A stretch of DNA of 64,000 bases from Dryocosmus kuriphilus (Eukaryota; Arthropoda; Insecta; Hymenoptera; Cynipidae), in NCBI GenBank assembly GCA_038277395.1, contig CM076192.1, positions 55,723,119-55,787,118 on the forward strand, given 5' to 3'. The position numbers and the translations under genes are program-made. The notes beneath the pieces were generated by a model. The model saw only the letters and a list, made by a program, of their open reading frames with translations, was not told where the DNA came from and ran no database searches. Positions 1 to 10,374 of this stretch are shown one piece after another. Within the stretch, counting starts at the first letter, position 1. Each line of letters opens with the position of its first letter.

Positions 1-419
1 CCGAGAATCTCCGTACAGCTATTGTTGTTTCGGAGGGAACTGAACATTTTTTTAATGATGTAGTTGGAAAGTTCCAGACCGAGAGGGTAAGATAAGTGCA
101 TTTGAAAAAGTGCCGTCCGGCAATCTTATATAAATGTGCTGTGATGGAGCACCAATATATTGGGGGTGGAAGATCAGGTAGCTGTCGGACTTTTGTAGTA
201 AAACTAGTACCGGTTGTCATACGTAACATATGTAATTGAGGGGTTCGTCAAGATGGTGTCGTGATCTCGTCCAGGTAGGAAGGTTATGTTTTTCGTAAGG
301 TTGGAGAGTTCCACAAAAAAAAGAGCCATGTAGCATTTACAAATAAACGGGACTTCCTCGATAAATTTGTTTAACTAACTCTGCACCTAATTTTGTAAGA
401 AAAAAATAAGGATTTTTAA
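1..419. other. Intergenic, nothing recognised
   Basis: I see no gene, repeat family or RNA in this stretch. It is slightly less AT-rich than the DNA that follows. It ends at an A-rich tract that probably marks the 3' end of the SINE lying on the opposite strand. Confidence 0.5.
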
Positions 420-745
420 AGATTTAAAAAAAATTGCATTGTATATTAGTTTATACTCCCTCCCTTTTACGGGGTTTGAGAGTCTTACGGAACAATTCCA
501 AACAAATTTTACAACTTCCTTAGTCTCTCAAAATCGCCCAATGACCCCTAAGCAATATGCCCCTCGACATGAAGCATCTTCCCCGAAAGATCACTGGCCT
601 CTTTATGAGAGGACCTACAGTTTAACGTGGGTTCCGAACCACGAGAGCCTCGGTAGAAATACATAGAAAATTCCACTGGTACTCGGCTCAGGAACAGAAC
701 CCCGGACCTCTTGCTTAGAAGGCCGACGCGCTAGGAGTTCCCGGG
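420..745 (-). mobile_element. tRNA-derived SINE (minus strand)
   Basis: Read on the minus strand, the segment from about 745 down to 690 resembles a tRNA. There is a box A-like TAGCGCGTCGG, an anticodon-arm-like CCTTCTAAGC whose loop would read TCT, and a box B-like GGTTCTGTTCC. About 250 bp of non-tRNA body follows, ending at an A/T-rich tract near 421-437. A tRNA-like head with internal Pol III promoter boxes, joined to an unrelated body and an A/T tail, is the structure of a SINE. The D arm is too short and box B is imperfect, so a working tRNA-Arg gene is unlikely. I found no target-site duplication, and the body and 3' limit are estimates. Confidence 0.45.
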
Positions 746-3700
746 ATAATTGAGTTCGGATTCAATAACTCGCCCGTTGCACAGTGGGCGAATTTACAGA
801 AAAGTCGGCAAAGTGCAAAAAAAATGAATTTTTTCAATTTCGATTCATGTACTTCATTTCAGAGAACAAGTATTTCTACACTGTTGTAGAAGAACCAGTT
901 TTCTAGCCTTCTCGCTATTCAACTGACGACATGACGCTCGAAAACGCGTAAAAGGATTGTCCAAACCTCTCATTAAATGAAAATTTTTTAACTCTCAAAA
1001 TTAAATTTTTTATTGTATAAACTTGCAGAGAATGACAATAGGGAAGTTTTTTCTGCATACATTTTCTCTGTCCGATGATTAGTTTTAATACTAAAAAGGA
1101 AAAATTGAAAAATTTTTAACTTTAAAATCAATATGTTTTTAAAACATAAATTGTCATATCTTAGCCAAATATTATTGAAACTGTTGGAATCTTGATACAT
1201 TTATACAGTATACTCTAAGCAAACGTACAGAACAATGATAAAGTTGGAAATGGTCTTTGTTTAAAAATAAAATTCAATTGCAAATTAAGAACGATCGGTA
1301 ACCATGTTTTTCTAGTTTTGCCCACAAAAAGTATCGAGGGAACTTCAAAGTTTAAACAAGTTCCAGACATTATTGTTCCTTACTATTGAGTAGGGTGGGT
1401 CGAAAAAAAATGTTGAATTTCAAAATGTCACAGACCTAAAAGTTTGTATACGCTAGAAGTAGTTTATCCTGAAAATTTGAGCTACATAAAAAAATAATTC
1501 AGCTATCGCAAGCGTATTGAAGCTTGTTTTGTGCCTGATACGTTTATAAATTTTGATGATTCTTGTCGCCTAAAATCCATGAAACTAATATTAAAAATCT
1601 GATAAAAAGACATATTTTTGGACAAGATATAGCCTTTAAAATGAGACCAAGAAACTACAAAAAGATTAATTATTTACTGAGTTATGAACAAAAATGTGTA
1701 CACACATTTTTTAGAAGGATGAAAAATGAAAGATTTAATAGCTTTCCTCTCTTTTTGTTTTTAACTCCTGTAGCTACGAGGTGATTATGTTTTGTATTTA
1801 TTTCAATATTTGAATTAATTAAAATATAATAAAATATAATAAAATATAGACATACTATTGCATAGTGCACACCTTCATTGCAAAACGTTGACAGAGAATT
1901 AAAAAACAGAAAAAAGAAAGAAAAGCTTAAATAAAATGTTTAAATTAAATTAAATCATTAATTTATCATTTTTATTCTGCTACGATCGCCCGTCCTGTAA
2001 AATTTAGCTCTGCCGCATTAGGTCCCTTTCTTCATGGACGGTTACATATCCATTTATGAATACCTGTACAATGTCAGATAGTGTACAAATCACGTTAATT
2101 CAGATAATTGTCTATTTTTAAGGTGAAGAGTTTGTTTTGGGTGTTTCTCATCCATTATGCAAGTTGCGCAAAAATCATTGTATCTTCTAGTATTTTGCTC
2201 CAAATGTATTAAAACTTTTGATAATATTGATCTTTTGACTCTACCAAAGAATGCACTTGTGTTACAAATAGGTAAACTTAGCTAACATCTATATATTCTG
2301 AAAATTTCATTTTTATAGCTTACATGGAAGTAGTTTTTAGGAATATTTCAAAATTTTAGCTGCTTTTGTCCGAACCAATCCGATTCAGTTTTTTAATCCT
2401 TCTCATTCCGTATTCGGATACAGATTTCGGAATGATTTGTAAGGAATTCAGATTGTTTCGGAAAATAATAAGGTCCCTCCTGTTAATTTATTAAAATAAC
2501 TGAAGCTTCGCAAATAATTGTTTTTATTGAATATTTAATGAAATTCATTTCAAGAACGCAGAAGAATTTTCTTTATTATTATAGAAAGACCAGTGCCAAT
2601 ATTCACTTAAAATAACGGGTACACTTATTTGTAACAACTGTCCAATTTTCGCAAATTGAGAGGCTCATTATATCCCTTTTTTTTTAAACAAAATGCAATT
2701 TCGAGATATTATCGGCACATTGGATGATTTCGAGCTAAAGTGAAAAATCGTATATATGCATGCACATTTTTTGTTGCTGTGAACATTTAAACTTATTTAC
2801 TCACAAATTGAGTAAATAATGAAAGATATAATAGTGAAAAATATACCTTTTCATACAAAAAATACAGTATTTAGATTTCGTTTCCCAGATTTTTTTGCAA
2901 TTCAAATTCTTTATGCAGACAAATTTAAACATGAAAATTGATAGAATTATGAAAATGTTGACGCCTGCTGATCAGATACGAAAAAAATGCAGATACTGAG
3001 TTTCTTGTTTGCACCCCAGTTTTAAATATTTGATTTACTGATTTTTATCGTACAAGCTATGCCGTTATAACTTTTTTAAAGTAGTAAATCAACTATTAAA
3101 GAGCATGTAGATTTATGTGGGCCTTGATGCAAAAACACGTATCATTCCAGATTGTCATGGGGTATTTTTAAATTGCTTTATCCAGAAAATGTTCTATATA
3201 AAAAAGCAACTCGATCTAGAGGATTTAAAATTTTTCCTACGCCTTATTTTATATCGCATACTTTACATATCTTTCATAATAAATTACTGCTTTTACTAAT
3301 ATTATTCATATGGAAATTTTGCTTAATCTGGGTTTAATCATTTTCGATTCAAATTTATTGAAATTTATTTAAATTTTCCAAAATAGAAAATTTTAAGTAT
3401 ATTAAACATTTTCATTTTTACATTTTTACACTTTATTTCTCACCAAATTGTTTAAAATGGTGCAATTTTAATTAATAATAGCCTATTTTCTCGGCAAAAG
3501 GATTATGTTTGCTTATAAAATTTTTCGTTCTAAAAATTGTTCTTCAATTATTTGAGCCATTGAAATTAATCTTGATAAAAATTGAATGAGTTCAAGTTTC
3601 AGAGAATCTTCTCCCACAGCAAAAAAGCTATCATTCAGTAAAATCGTATTCTTTTTTTTTAATTTGGTGAGCCATGCTTTTTTCGTACCCATGATTACAA

Positions 3701-4837
3701 TCATAATAACAATATTTTTTGCGTTTTAATTTTCAAATTATTCAATTTTGGATACTTCAGTGAGCAACACTTGTTCAGTTTTGGAAAGTATGAGGTAAAA
3801 TGTTAAACTGTCAATAAATTCTTTCAAACTAATTCAGATTTATTTTGAAATTTTCAAAATCATTCAACAGCCACGTCGACAACGTTTTTCAATAATGGTG
3901 CGCAAATATAAAAAAATTAATTATTTGCTATACTCCAATTAATGAGTAAATATGATTTTCTGAGGATATTGTAGTGTCCTTGAAAAAGAATCCCAGGGGA
4001 AAATATCCACGTGGAAATACATGTGAAATTCTGGCGGTATTTTAGAACAGTTCACGTGTCATTCTACGTCAACGTGTTTTAAAATTTAGTTTCGTTCACA
4101 AATATGTTATATACCGTTTTAAAAATGGTTAATTTATTATAAAATGTTTTTTTTTAAAGGATTTTAGACAACACGTGCTTCGCTGATTGAGTGAAAACTT
4201 TTGTTGTTAAAGTTATGAGTATTTTAACTTTTAAAGCTAGTATACCTAACACAGTTTATCAAATATTTGTTGAAAATTGTTTTTAAATTTTTGCAATTTC
4301 TAAACCAATTAAGATATTTAACTTTTTCTGTTTGATTATGATAAACTTATTTTTGTTTTTTTGTTCAAAATCCGCGAAAAAATTTCAGAAAATTTGAAAA
4401 GTAACAAATTGACGGTGGTTTCTCTGAAAATTTGTAGCCTCATTTTTCTCAAAAAGGCGAGAGTTATTTTTTCATCTTAATTTCTGTCCAAGTTGGTACT
4501 AATATAGTCAATATGTTTCATAAGAGATTATTTTGTGCTCGCGTCTTGGACCAGAGAAAATTTAATTTCTTTTTTAAAGATAAAAATTTGTATTCATTAC
4601 AAAATCGAGACGAAAGAAGAAAAGAGTCAAAAGAAAAATGTATTCCTTTCGAAAGTTATTAAAGAAAGTCTCCCGACACTTTTCTTTATCAGGAGTTGTT
4701 TTCGAATTTTCGCTAAAATATGAATAAAATCGGCTATATAATTGTAATTTTCTCGAAACAAAAAAGTTTTCTAAAATTTTGTGATTTATGAGGGTACAAA
4801 GCAATATAAAGGAAATTAAAAATTTAGGAAATACCTA
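746..4837. other. AT-rich intergenic DNA
   Basis: I find no coding region, RNA gene or clear mobile element here. The short ORFs present (60-76 codons) have no recognisable motif and lysine/asparagine/phenylalanine-rich composition, as expected from random AT-rich sequence. A short TAAAATA-type repetition lies near 1815-1850. Confidence 0.5.
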
Positions 4838-6041
4838 ATGGATACGAAATCTTTCAGACTAAAATATACAGGAAACCTTCACTTGATTCCGATTCCAAAT
4901 AATTTGATTTTGAAAGCTCGCCATGCTCAGCAATCGTATGTTGCTTACCTTGAAGATGAAAAAAATAAAATGAAAGAATATACTGAAAAAGAGCAAGGAG
5001 AGCAAAAACCACTTCAAGAGGAGAAAGAAAATCTCAAAACATTGAGTCCATGCAAAATAATATGAAGAGATTGGAAGATGATGTAAAAGAAAGCACAAAA
5101 GGAAAAAGACTTTAAAAAAGAAAGTTCAGACATACTATATGTCAAAAGATGGTGCTGAGCTAAAAGGCAGCTTTGCAAAGAAAAGATCTTAAAAATGTTG
5201 AAGTAATACAAGGAATTATGGAAAGCGCTGGAAAAAAGATGGAAGAAGAAAGAAATCTAGGTAATGAAATAATTGAATTGACAAAAAAAAGTCTGTTGCA
5301 GAAAAGTTAGTTTAAGCTAAACGTGAGCACCAAAAGTGGATTTGAAGATGTAGGCAGAAAAAGAAAGGGGTAGACCCTTAAAGCAGCGTTCCCCAACCCT
5401 CGAGACGCGGACCGGTACCAGTCCGTGGGCCATTTGGTACCGGGCCGCAGAGAAAGAATAAATAACTTACATTAATTCCCCCTTATTTACTATCTGAGTC
5501 CGAACGATGTTTTATTTTTAAAAAATGACCGGATTCCCTCTGTTACAGTCATCTATAACTCACTCTTGACGCTTGTTTCGGTCATGTGATACGTTGCCGT
5601 GTATTTATTCGCCACACCTTAAAGGCCGGTCCGTGAAAATATTTTCTGACAATAAAAGAGACCGTCGCCCAAAAATGGTTGGGGACCGCTGCCGTAAAGG
5701 ATACTATTCCAAAGAAACAATCCATAATCGATATAAGAAAAGAAACGACTTTCACTTTAGCAAGCCATCTAAAATCACCTAAAATCTGCATCAAAAGAAA
5801 AGTTCTCTTAAAGGAAACTGTTCTAAAAAAAAAAAAAAACAGCAAAAAATCGATTTATCAAAAGAATAGAGCCCCAAACTTGAGCTCCATTTCTACTGCT
5901 AAAACTCCTTTCGCTGATTTGTTTAAAAAAGTAAATGGTAAACCATTAAAAGAAATTGCCTCGAAAACTGAAAATGAAAGCAAGTTTAGAGAATCAAAAA
6001 GGAAAGCTAGTTGGACGAACAGAAAGACGTTGAAACGATAG
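4838..6041 (+). pseudogene. Decayed lysine-rich coiled-coil ORF, split by a hAT MITE
   Basis: The reading frame opens with MDTKSFRLKYTGNL at 4838 and gives a strongly charged, helical K/E-rich protein. It then jumps frame at least four times. Recognisable pieces include KRLEDDVKES (about 5065-5095), KKKVQTYYMSKDGAELKG (about 5115-5170), DLKNVEVIQGIMESAGKKM (about 5185-5240) and GRPLK beside position 5380. A 308-bp hAT-like insertion follows. If the insertion and one copy of its target duplication are ignored, GRPLK continues directly into DTIPKKQSIIDIRKE from 5700, in the same frame, and runs to a stop at 6039-6041 with a basic tail. GRPLK preceded by basic residues resembles an AT-hook. I do not recognise the family. 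No introns are visible, so it may be a retrocopy or a gene from a mobile element. Confidence 0.55.
5384..5691. mobile_element. Non-autonomous hAT-like element (MITE), 308 bp
   Basis: The ends are CAGCGTTCCCCAACC and, inverted, CAGCGGTCCCCAACC. This is a 15-bp terminal inverted repeat with one mismatch and the CAG...CTG ends usual for the hAT superfamily. It is flanked by 8-bp direct repeats, CCTTAAAG (5376-5383) and CCGTAAAG (5692-5699), with one mismatch; 8 bp is the hAT target-duplication length. Subterminal inverted blocks (GGACCGGTACC near 5410, GGCCGGTCCG near 5623) add to the palindromic structure. It has no coding capacity, so movement would need a transposase supplied elsewhere. It sits inside the decayed lysine-rich ORF. 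Confidence 0.85.
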
Positions 6042-6313
6042 ATTGCTCTTAAAATTCGTTATGTTTGAATTAAATGTTTTTCCCGTGCAAAGAATATTTG
6101 AAAATCAATAGGATTTATGTTTCTAAATCACTAAACTAATAAATTTGATATTATATGTCACTGTCTAACGCTGTTTTTCTTGTATTATCTTTAAAAAATT
6201 TGTGCGACATTTTTGCGATTTTTTTCGAAATTCCATGCAACTTTTTTTGGAATTTTATGCGACTTTTCCAAGCCTTGTAGTCAATCCGAGCCCTGAAAGG
6301 TGGATAGATTCAT
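6042..6313. other. Intergenic, nothing recognised
   Basis: AT-rich sequence downstream of the decayed ORF. An ACTAATAAATTTG stretch near 6134 could be an old polyadenylation signal, but no poly(A) tract follows it. Confidence 0.4.
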
Positions 6314-6418
6314 GGATAGAAAAAGATAGGCTGTTGTGACCATAAATGACAGAGTCAGGGATACAAAAAGATAGGCAGTTGCGACCACAAGGATACATGC
6401 ACAGATAGAAAAAGATAA
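6314..6418. repeat. Short tandem repeat, about 45-bp unit, 2.4 copies
   Basis: GGATAGAAAAAGATAGG starts a unit at 6314, GGATACAAAAAGATAGG starts the next at 6359, and AGATAGAAAAAGATA starts a partial third near 6403. The middle of the unit (CTGTTGTGACCA / CAGTTGCGACCA) is also conserved. The frame-independent spacing and lack of an ORF argue for a minisatellite rather than coding repeats. Confidence 0.65.
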
Positions 6419-7639
6419 AATTTGAAAGATACAAAGTGTGCAAGGATTGAAAATCTCCATCTTTTTCTATCACCAAATTTCTATCTTTTTTAATATTTCC
6501 ACTTCCAGCAGGGTTACGTAAATTTATGTATACACATTTTATTGATTAATTCTATCAGAAGTTACTTTCCCGAACATTACTTATCGTTATAGTAATTGCA
6601 GGGAATTAAAACGGATGTACGAATGTGATAAAGCACTTTTGAAAGTTTAAGTAGAATTATCGCATTATTCAGGTAAAATTTTGATGTTTGACAAAGCTAG
6701 GAGGGCCGATTTGTATTTGTAGACTGTGGGCGTAATTATACGCGAAAATAATTGCAGGCTATTTCTGCGACTCCTGCGGGGCATGCGGTTGGTTTCACGT
6801 TGTGCGACTCTGTAGGACGGGTAGCCTGAAGTGGTTTCCACAGGTAGTGTCTGTATGCAACTGGCTGTATGCCTGTCTGACTGCGTTTTCTCAGCAGAGT
6901 AGAAAGATTGCAACTGGTGCTTTTCCGAGTAGATACGTAAAGCTGCTCGCCGCGCCGGTAAAGTTGAATTTACGTTGTTCCGAAAACTCGATAATAAACT
7001 TTGCTGTTTACTTACCTTCCTTAATTTCATATTCTTCCAGCAAAAAAATCCACCTTATTGTCTTAATATCAGCAACCTAGGAAAGTTATGGTGATCAAAA
7101 TGATAGTATCTTTCACAAATTCATCACAATTTCTGTCTTTTCAGGAAAAATATGTCTAATTTATGTCTCGAAAAACTGACTGATTTCTGCAGCACCTAAT
7201 TTTCTAGAGTAATGTTGATTTTTCTAGAGCAATAGAAAATGAAGGATTAAGAAGTGATCACACATTAAACTCCATTGAATTATAAACACTGTATGCGAAC
7301 CTCTAGAGTACCATATATCATCTTTATTATTTATGTTATGAGCCCGTGGAAGTACAGGTCAACTTCTGAACCTTATAGCTCAGAAGATATACGAGGCATC
7401 TGAATAACCATTCCCTACAGAGTTTATAAAGTAGGAGCAATTTAGTATAAACACGCATCCTATCTTGATCTCAAGTGTCACACAAGTTCAAATATTAAAA
7501 ATCCTTTTTCAAAGAATTCTTCCAACGCAAATGCGAGTTTAACTTTAGGAGACAGCTTCTTCTTTTTATTCAAGACGATGTAAACGTTACCATTTTTGTA
7601 CCAGCTGCCCGTGTTGAAAAAAGTGCTATTAGGATCCCA
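6419..7639. other. Intergenic; slightly GC-richer patch at 6690-7000
   Basis: No gene is recognised. The 6690-7000 patch is less AT-rich and leaves opposing ORFs of 92 codons (+) and 121 codons (-). Neither shows a domain, signal peptide or family motif. It could be an unrecognised conserved or mobile fragment, but nothing in it can be named. Confidence 0.4.
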
Positions 7640-8900
7640 TCAGAGAATGGTACTGTACATCCAATAATTCAATAGTGAAGTACCAATTTTCTTTAATATA
7701 CTTACGTGCCAAATAGGAAACAAATGACTAAAAAGATATATTTTATTTAATTAAAAAATGTTTTATAAGTGCTCATTGGATTTATGTCACAAAAGAAGGA
7801 AATAGGAATAAGTACAAAAAAGCTTAAAATACGTTCTGTTTCAGCAGGAATTTTTAAGATAAAAGTATTAAAAAAGTCTCTTACTTTTTTAAAAAAAAGT
7901 TTTAATATTCTAAATTCATATCCCAAGAAAGATTAAAATCAATCCTGCTGTGGAAAAATTTCTTTCGCGCGATAAGACTAAAAGTTTCAGTAAATTTATT
8001 TTTTATCTTTCAGAAGTTTTCATAGGTGTTATGTTCTAAAAAGGTACTACTAAAATTGGAATAAAGTAAAAGAATAGTTAACAATACGTCATCCTCTGTT
8101 GAACAATTTTTTTTAGATAACAGTACTAGATAAGTTTCACTTTATTTTTTTTCAAAATTTTCACAAGTACTAATTAGGATTTATATCCCTAAAAGGTATT
8201 ACTGAAATAATACGAAAGTATTATAAAATTTCCAATTTTTTTTAGTCTTAAAATTTCCAAATTCATGTCCCAAAAAAGTACAAAAACAATCCTGATATAA
8301 ATAAATTTGTTTCGGAGGAAAATGCTAGAAAAGTCCTATTACAATTTTCATTAAAATTTTTACAAGTCTTTATATTAGAAATAATGTACCTAAAGATTCC
8401 TCTGAAATAGGACAAAAGTACCAAAAACAGTTTAAAATATATCCTGCTCATAAAGATTTTTTAAAAATAAAGTTACTATACAGAAGTCCCGCTTAATTTT
8501 TTGCCTGTCATTTGTACATTTCACTCATGACCCAAAACAGTTCACAAATAGTCCTGCTGTGGAAAATTTATTTCGGTACTAAAGTACTAGTAATGTCCCA
8601 CTTATTTTTTCTCAAAATTTGTACAATTACAAATTCATGTTTCAAAAATCTTCAAAACCCGTCCTGCCACGCAAATTAATTTTTGGGGAAAAATACCTAC
8701 TGTAAAATTTGCATTTAATTTCTCTCGAAATTTGTATACAATTACAAATTCATCCCCCCCCAAAAAGCTCGAAACTGTTCTATAGAAAATTTTTTTGGCA
8801 CAAAAATACTAAAAAAGATTAACTTCATTTTCTTATCAAAATTTTCACCAGTGCTCATAGGAATTATGTCTCAAAAAAATCCTGCTGCAATTGGACGAAT
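7640..8900. repeat. Degenerate tandem array, about 110-bp unit
   Basis: A block resembling TCCTGCTGTGGAAAATTT recurs at 7943, 8292, 8442, 8552, 8662, 8776 and 8880. The last five are spaced 110, 110, 114 and 104 bp. Other blocks of the unit recur in the same order: a CAAAATTTTCACAAGTACT-like block, an AATTCATGTCCCAAAAA-like block and an AAGTCCCACTTA-like block. Copies are heavily diverged, so the array is old. No ORF runs through it. The upstream limit is approximate. Confidence 0.65.
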
Positions 8901-9443
8901 TTAAAACTTTTTTTAGTACATTAGTCATTTTTTAGCATTACTTTTTAGGACACGCACACGCAGGCACACGCTCGCACACGTATTTGTAAAAAAAATTGAA
9001 AAACAGAACTTTTGTTATAAAAAAGTCCTGTTGAAAAAACACGCATTTTGAACTCTTTTCTTATTTTAGTCCTTTTTCAACGATAATATTTTTGGTATCA
9101 GCCCTCTATGAGCACTTGTAAAAATTTGGAAAATAATAAAATGGAATTTCTGTAATGCTACTGGTAATTTTCGGACACGTGAAGATTTTTATCAACAGTT
9201 TGTACCTATAGGTTCAATACCTATAGGTATTGATTTGTCTACCATCCTGTACATTAAAGCGATTTTAATTGAGATCTTATTGAGATTGCACTGATAACTC
9301 TTTTTCTTTAGTCGATAGCATTAACTTAGGTCTCCCAGTTTTTTTTTTAAATTGGATTTTCTTTCGGAAAGGAAAGAATGATGGAAATATTTAAAATGCA
9401 AAGTAACTGGACTCATCAGCAAAATCGATAAGCAGAGTCTGAT
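8901..9443. other. Intergenic with an 18-bp perfect palindrome
   Basis: AT-rich DNA with a short CACACG-type run at 8951-8985. The sequence CAATACCTATAGGTATTG at 9215-9232 is a perfect palindrome, with a second CCTATAGG just upstream at 9205-9212. No gene is recognised. Confidence 0.5.
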
Positions 9444-9860
9444 TGTTAGGAAGGGTGTCAGAGGCGCAAGTTTTCTTTCGGAATATCACCGACGCTATCG
9501 CACTACGGGTCTTTAAATCCTATCCTCAACACTAACATCATTTCCTTCTAAAAATAAATAAAGTGGCATTCGTAAGTAAACTTAATCGAAGTAAGGCTTG
9601 CCATGCTTCTCGAGAAAAGCAGGGATCGATCGAGTACTCAATCATAGTGAATCCACAATCGTGACCTCCTCAAGATTTTCAAGGACGATTATAAACAATA
9701 GAAAAAACGTCAGTAACTTGTACTATTCTCAAAAATCCTCCTTTCTAAAAAAACAAAATTGTGAATCTACATATAATTAATAAACCGAGTAATTGTGTAT
9801 AAGTACATAAATCAACAAGCGCAGTAGGGCGTAAAAAATTTGGTGGCAGCGGTGGGATTT
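9444..9860 (+). mobile_element. Possible solo LTR / 5' LTR end of a retrotransposon
   Basis: TTTGGTGGCAGCGGTGGGA at 9839-9857 matches the kind of sequence found just inside the 5' LTR of many Ty3/gypsy-like elements, where the primer-binding region lies. The preceding 390 bp starts with TGTTAGGAAGGG at 9444, contains AATAAA signals and is less AT-rich than its surroundings, all compatible with an LTR. No gag-pol ORF follows and I found no second LTR in the window, so at most this is a fragment. The LTR limits and family are inference. Confidence 0.3.
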
Positions 9861-10374
9861 AATCCTAAAAGGTTACATTAATATTAAATAATTTAGCCTC
9901 AAATAAAAAAAAATATTTCCGTTAAAAATTAAAAAGATTAGTTAGTGATTCGATTTCGTCTATTCCAACAGATGTGTTTGATTTAGCCACACTTCTCTTC
10001 TAGATCATATCTGTCTATAATTTATGTATGTTAAAAGGATATATTCCAAAAATGCTACTTTATTGACAATTTTTTTATCCTACATGGCCTACGCTTATTT
10101 TTATACTTTCTGAAGAACGTTAAAGAATCTTTTGTATTCGATAAGTCTCTAAGAGTCATTCGAATAGTTTCTACCTTATGACGAAATTTCCAGCCCATTT
10201 GGGTTGTCTCCCCTTTTGTACAATGCTTTTTTTTTTATCCCTTCATCATGATTCGTAACACCCGGACTCTTCCTCCCCATTTCAAACATTAGTCACTATT
10301 TAAATATCGACCCCATTAATCATTTACAAATAAATCTCGTAAAAAATTGAGTGCATAAATTAGCTTCAATATTA
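9861..10374. other. Intergenic, nothing recognised
   Basis: AT-rich DNA between the LTR-like segment and the inverted-repeat element. I see no coding region, RNA or repeat here. Confidence 0.4.

Noticed and set aside
690..745. tRNA-Arg(TCT) gene on the minus strand
   Set aside because: Shortened D arm, imperfect box B, no acceptor-stem pairing visible and a non-tRNA body attached. It fits a SINE head better.
6665..7030. 121-codon ORF on the minus strand
   Set aside because: No domain, no homology I recognise, and an opposing 92-codon ORF covers the same DNA. Likely a chance frame in a GC-richer patch.
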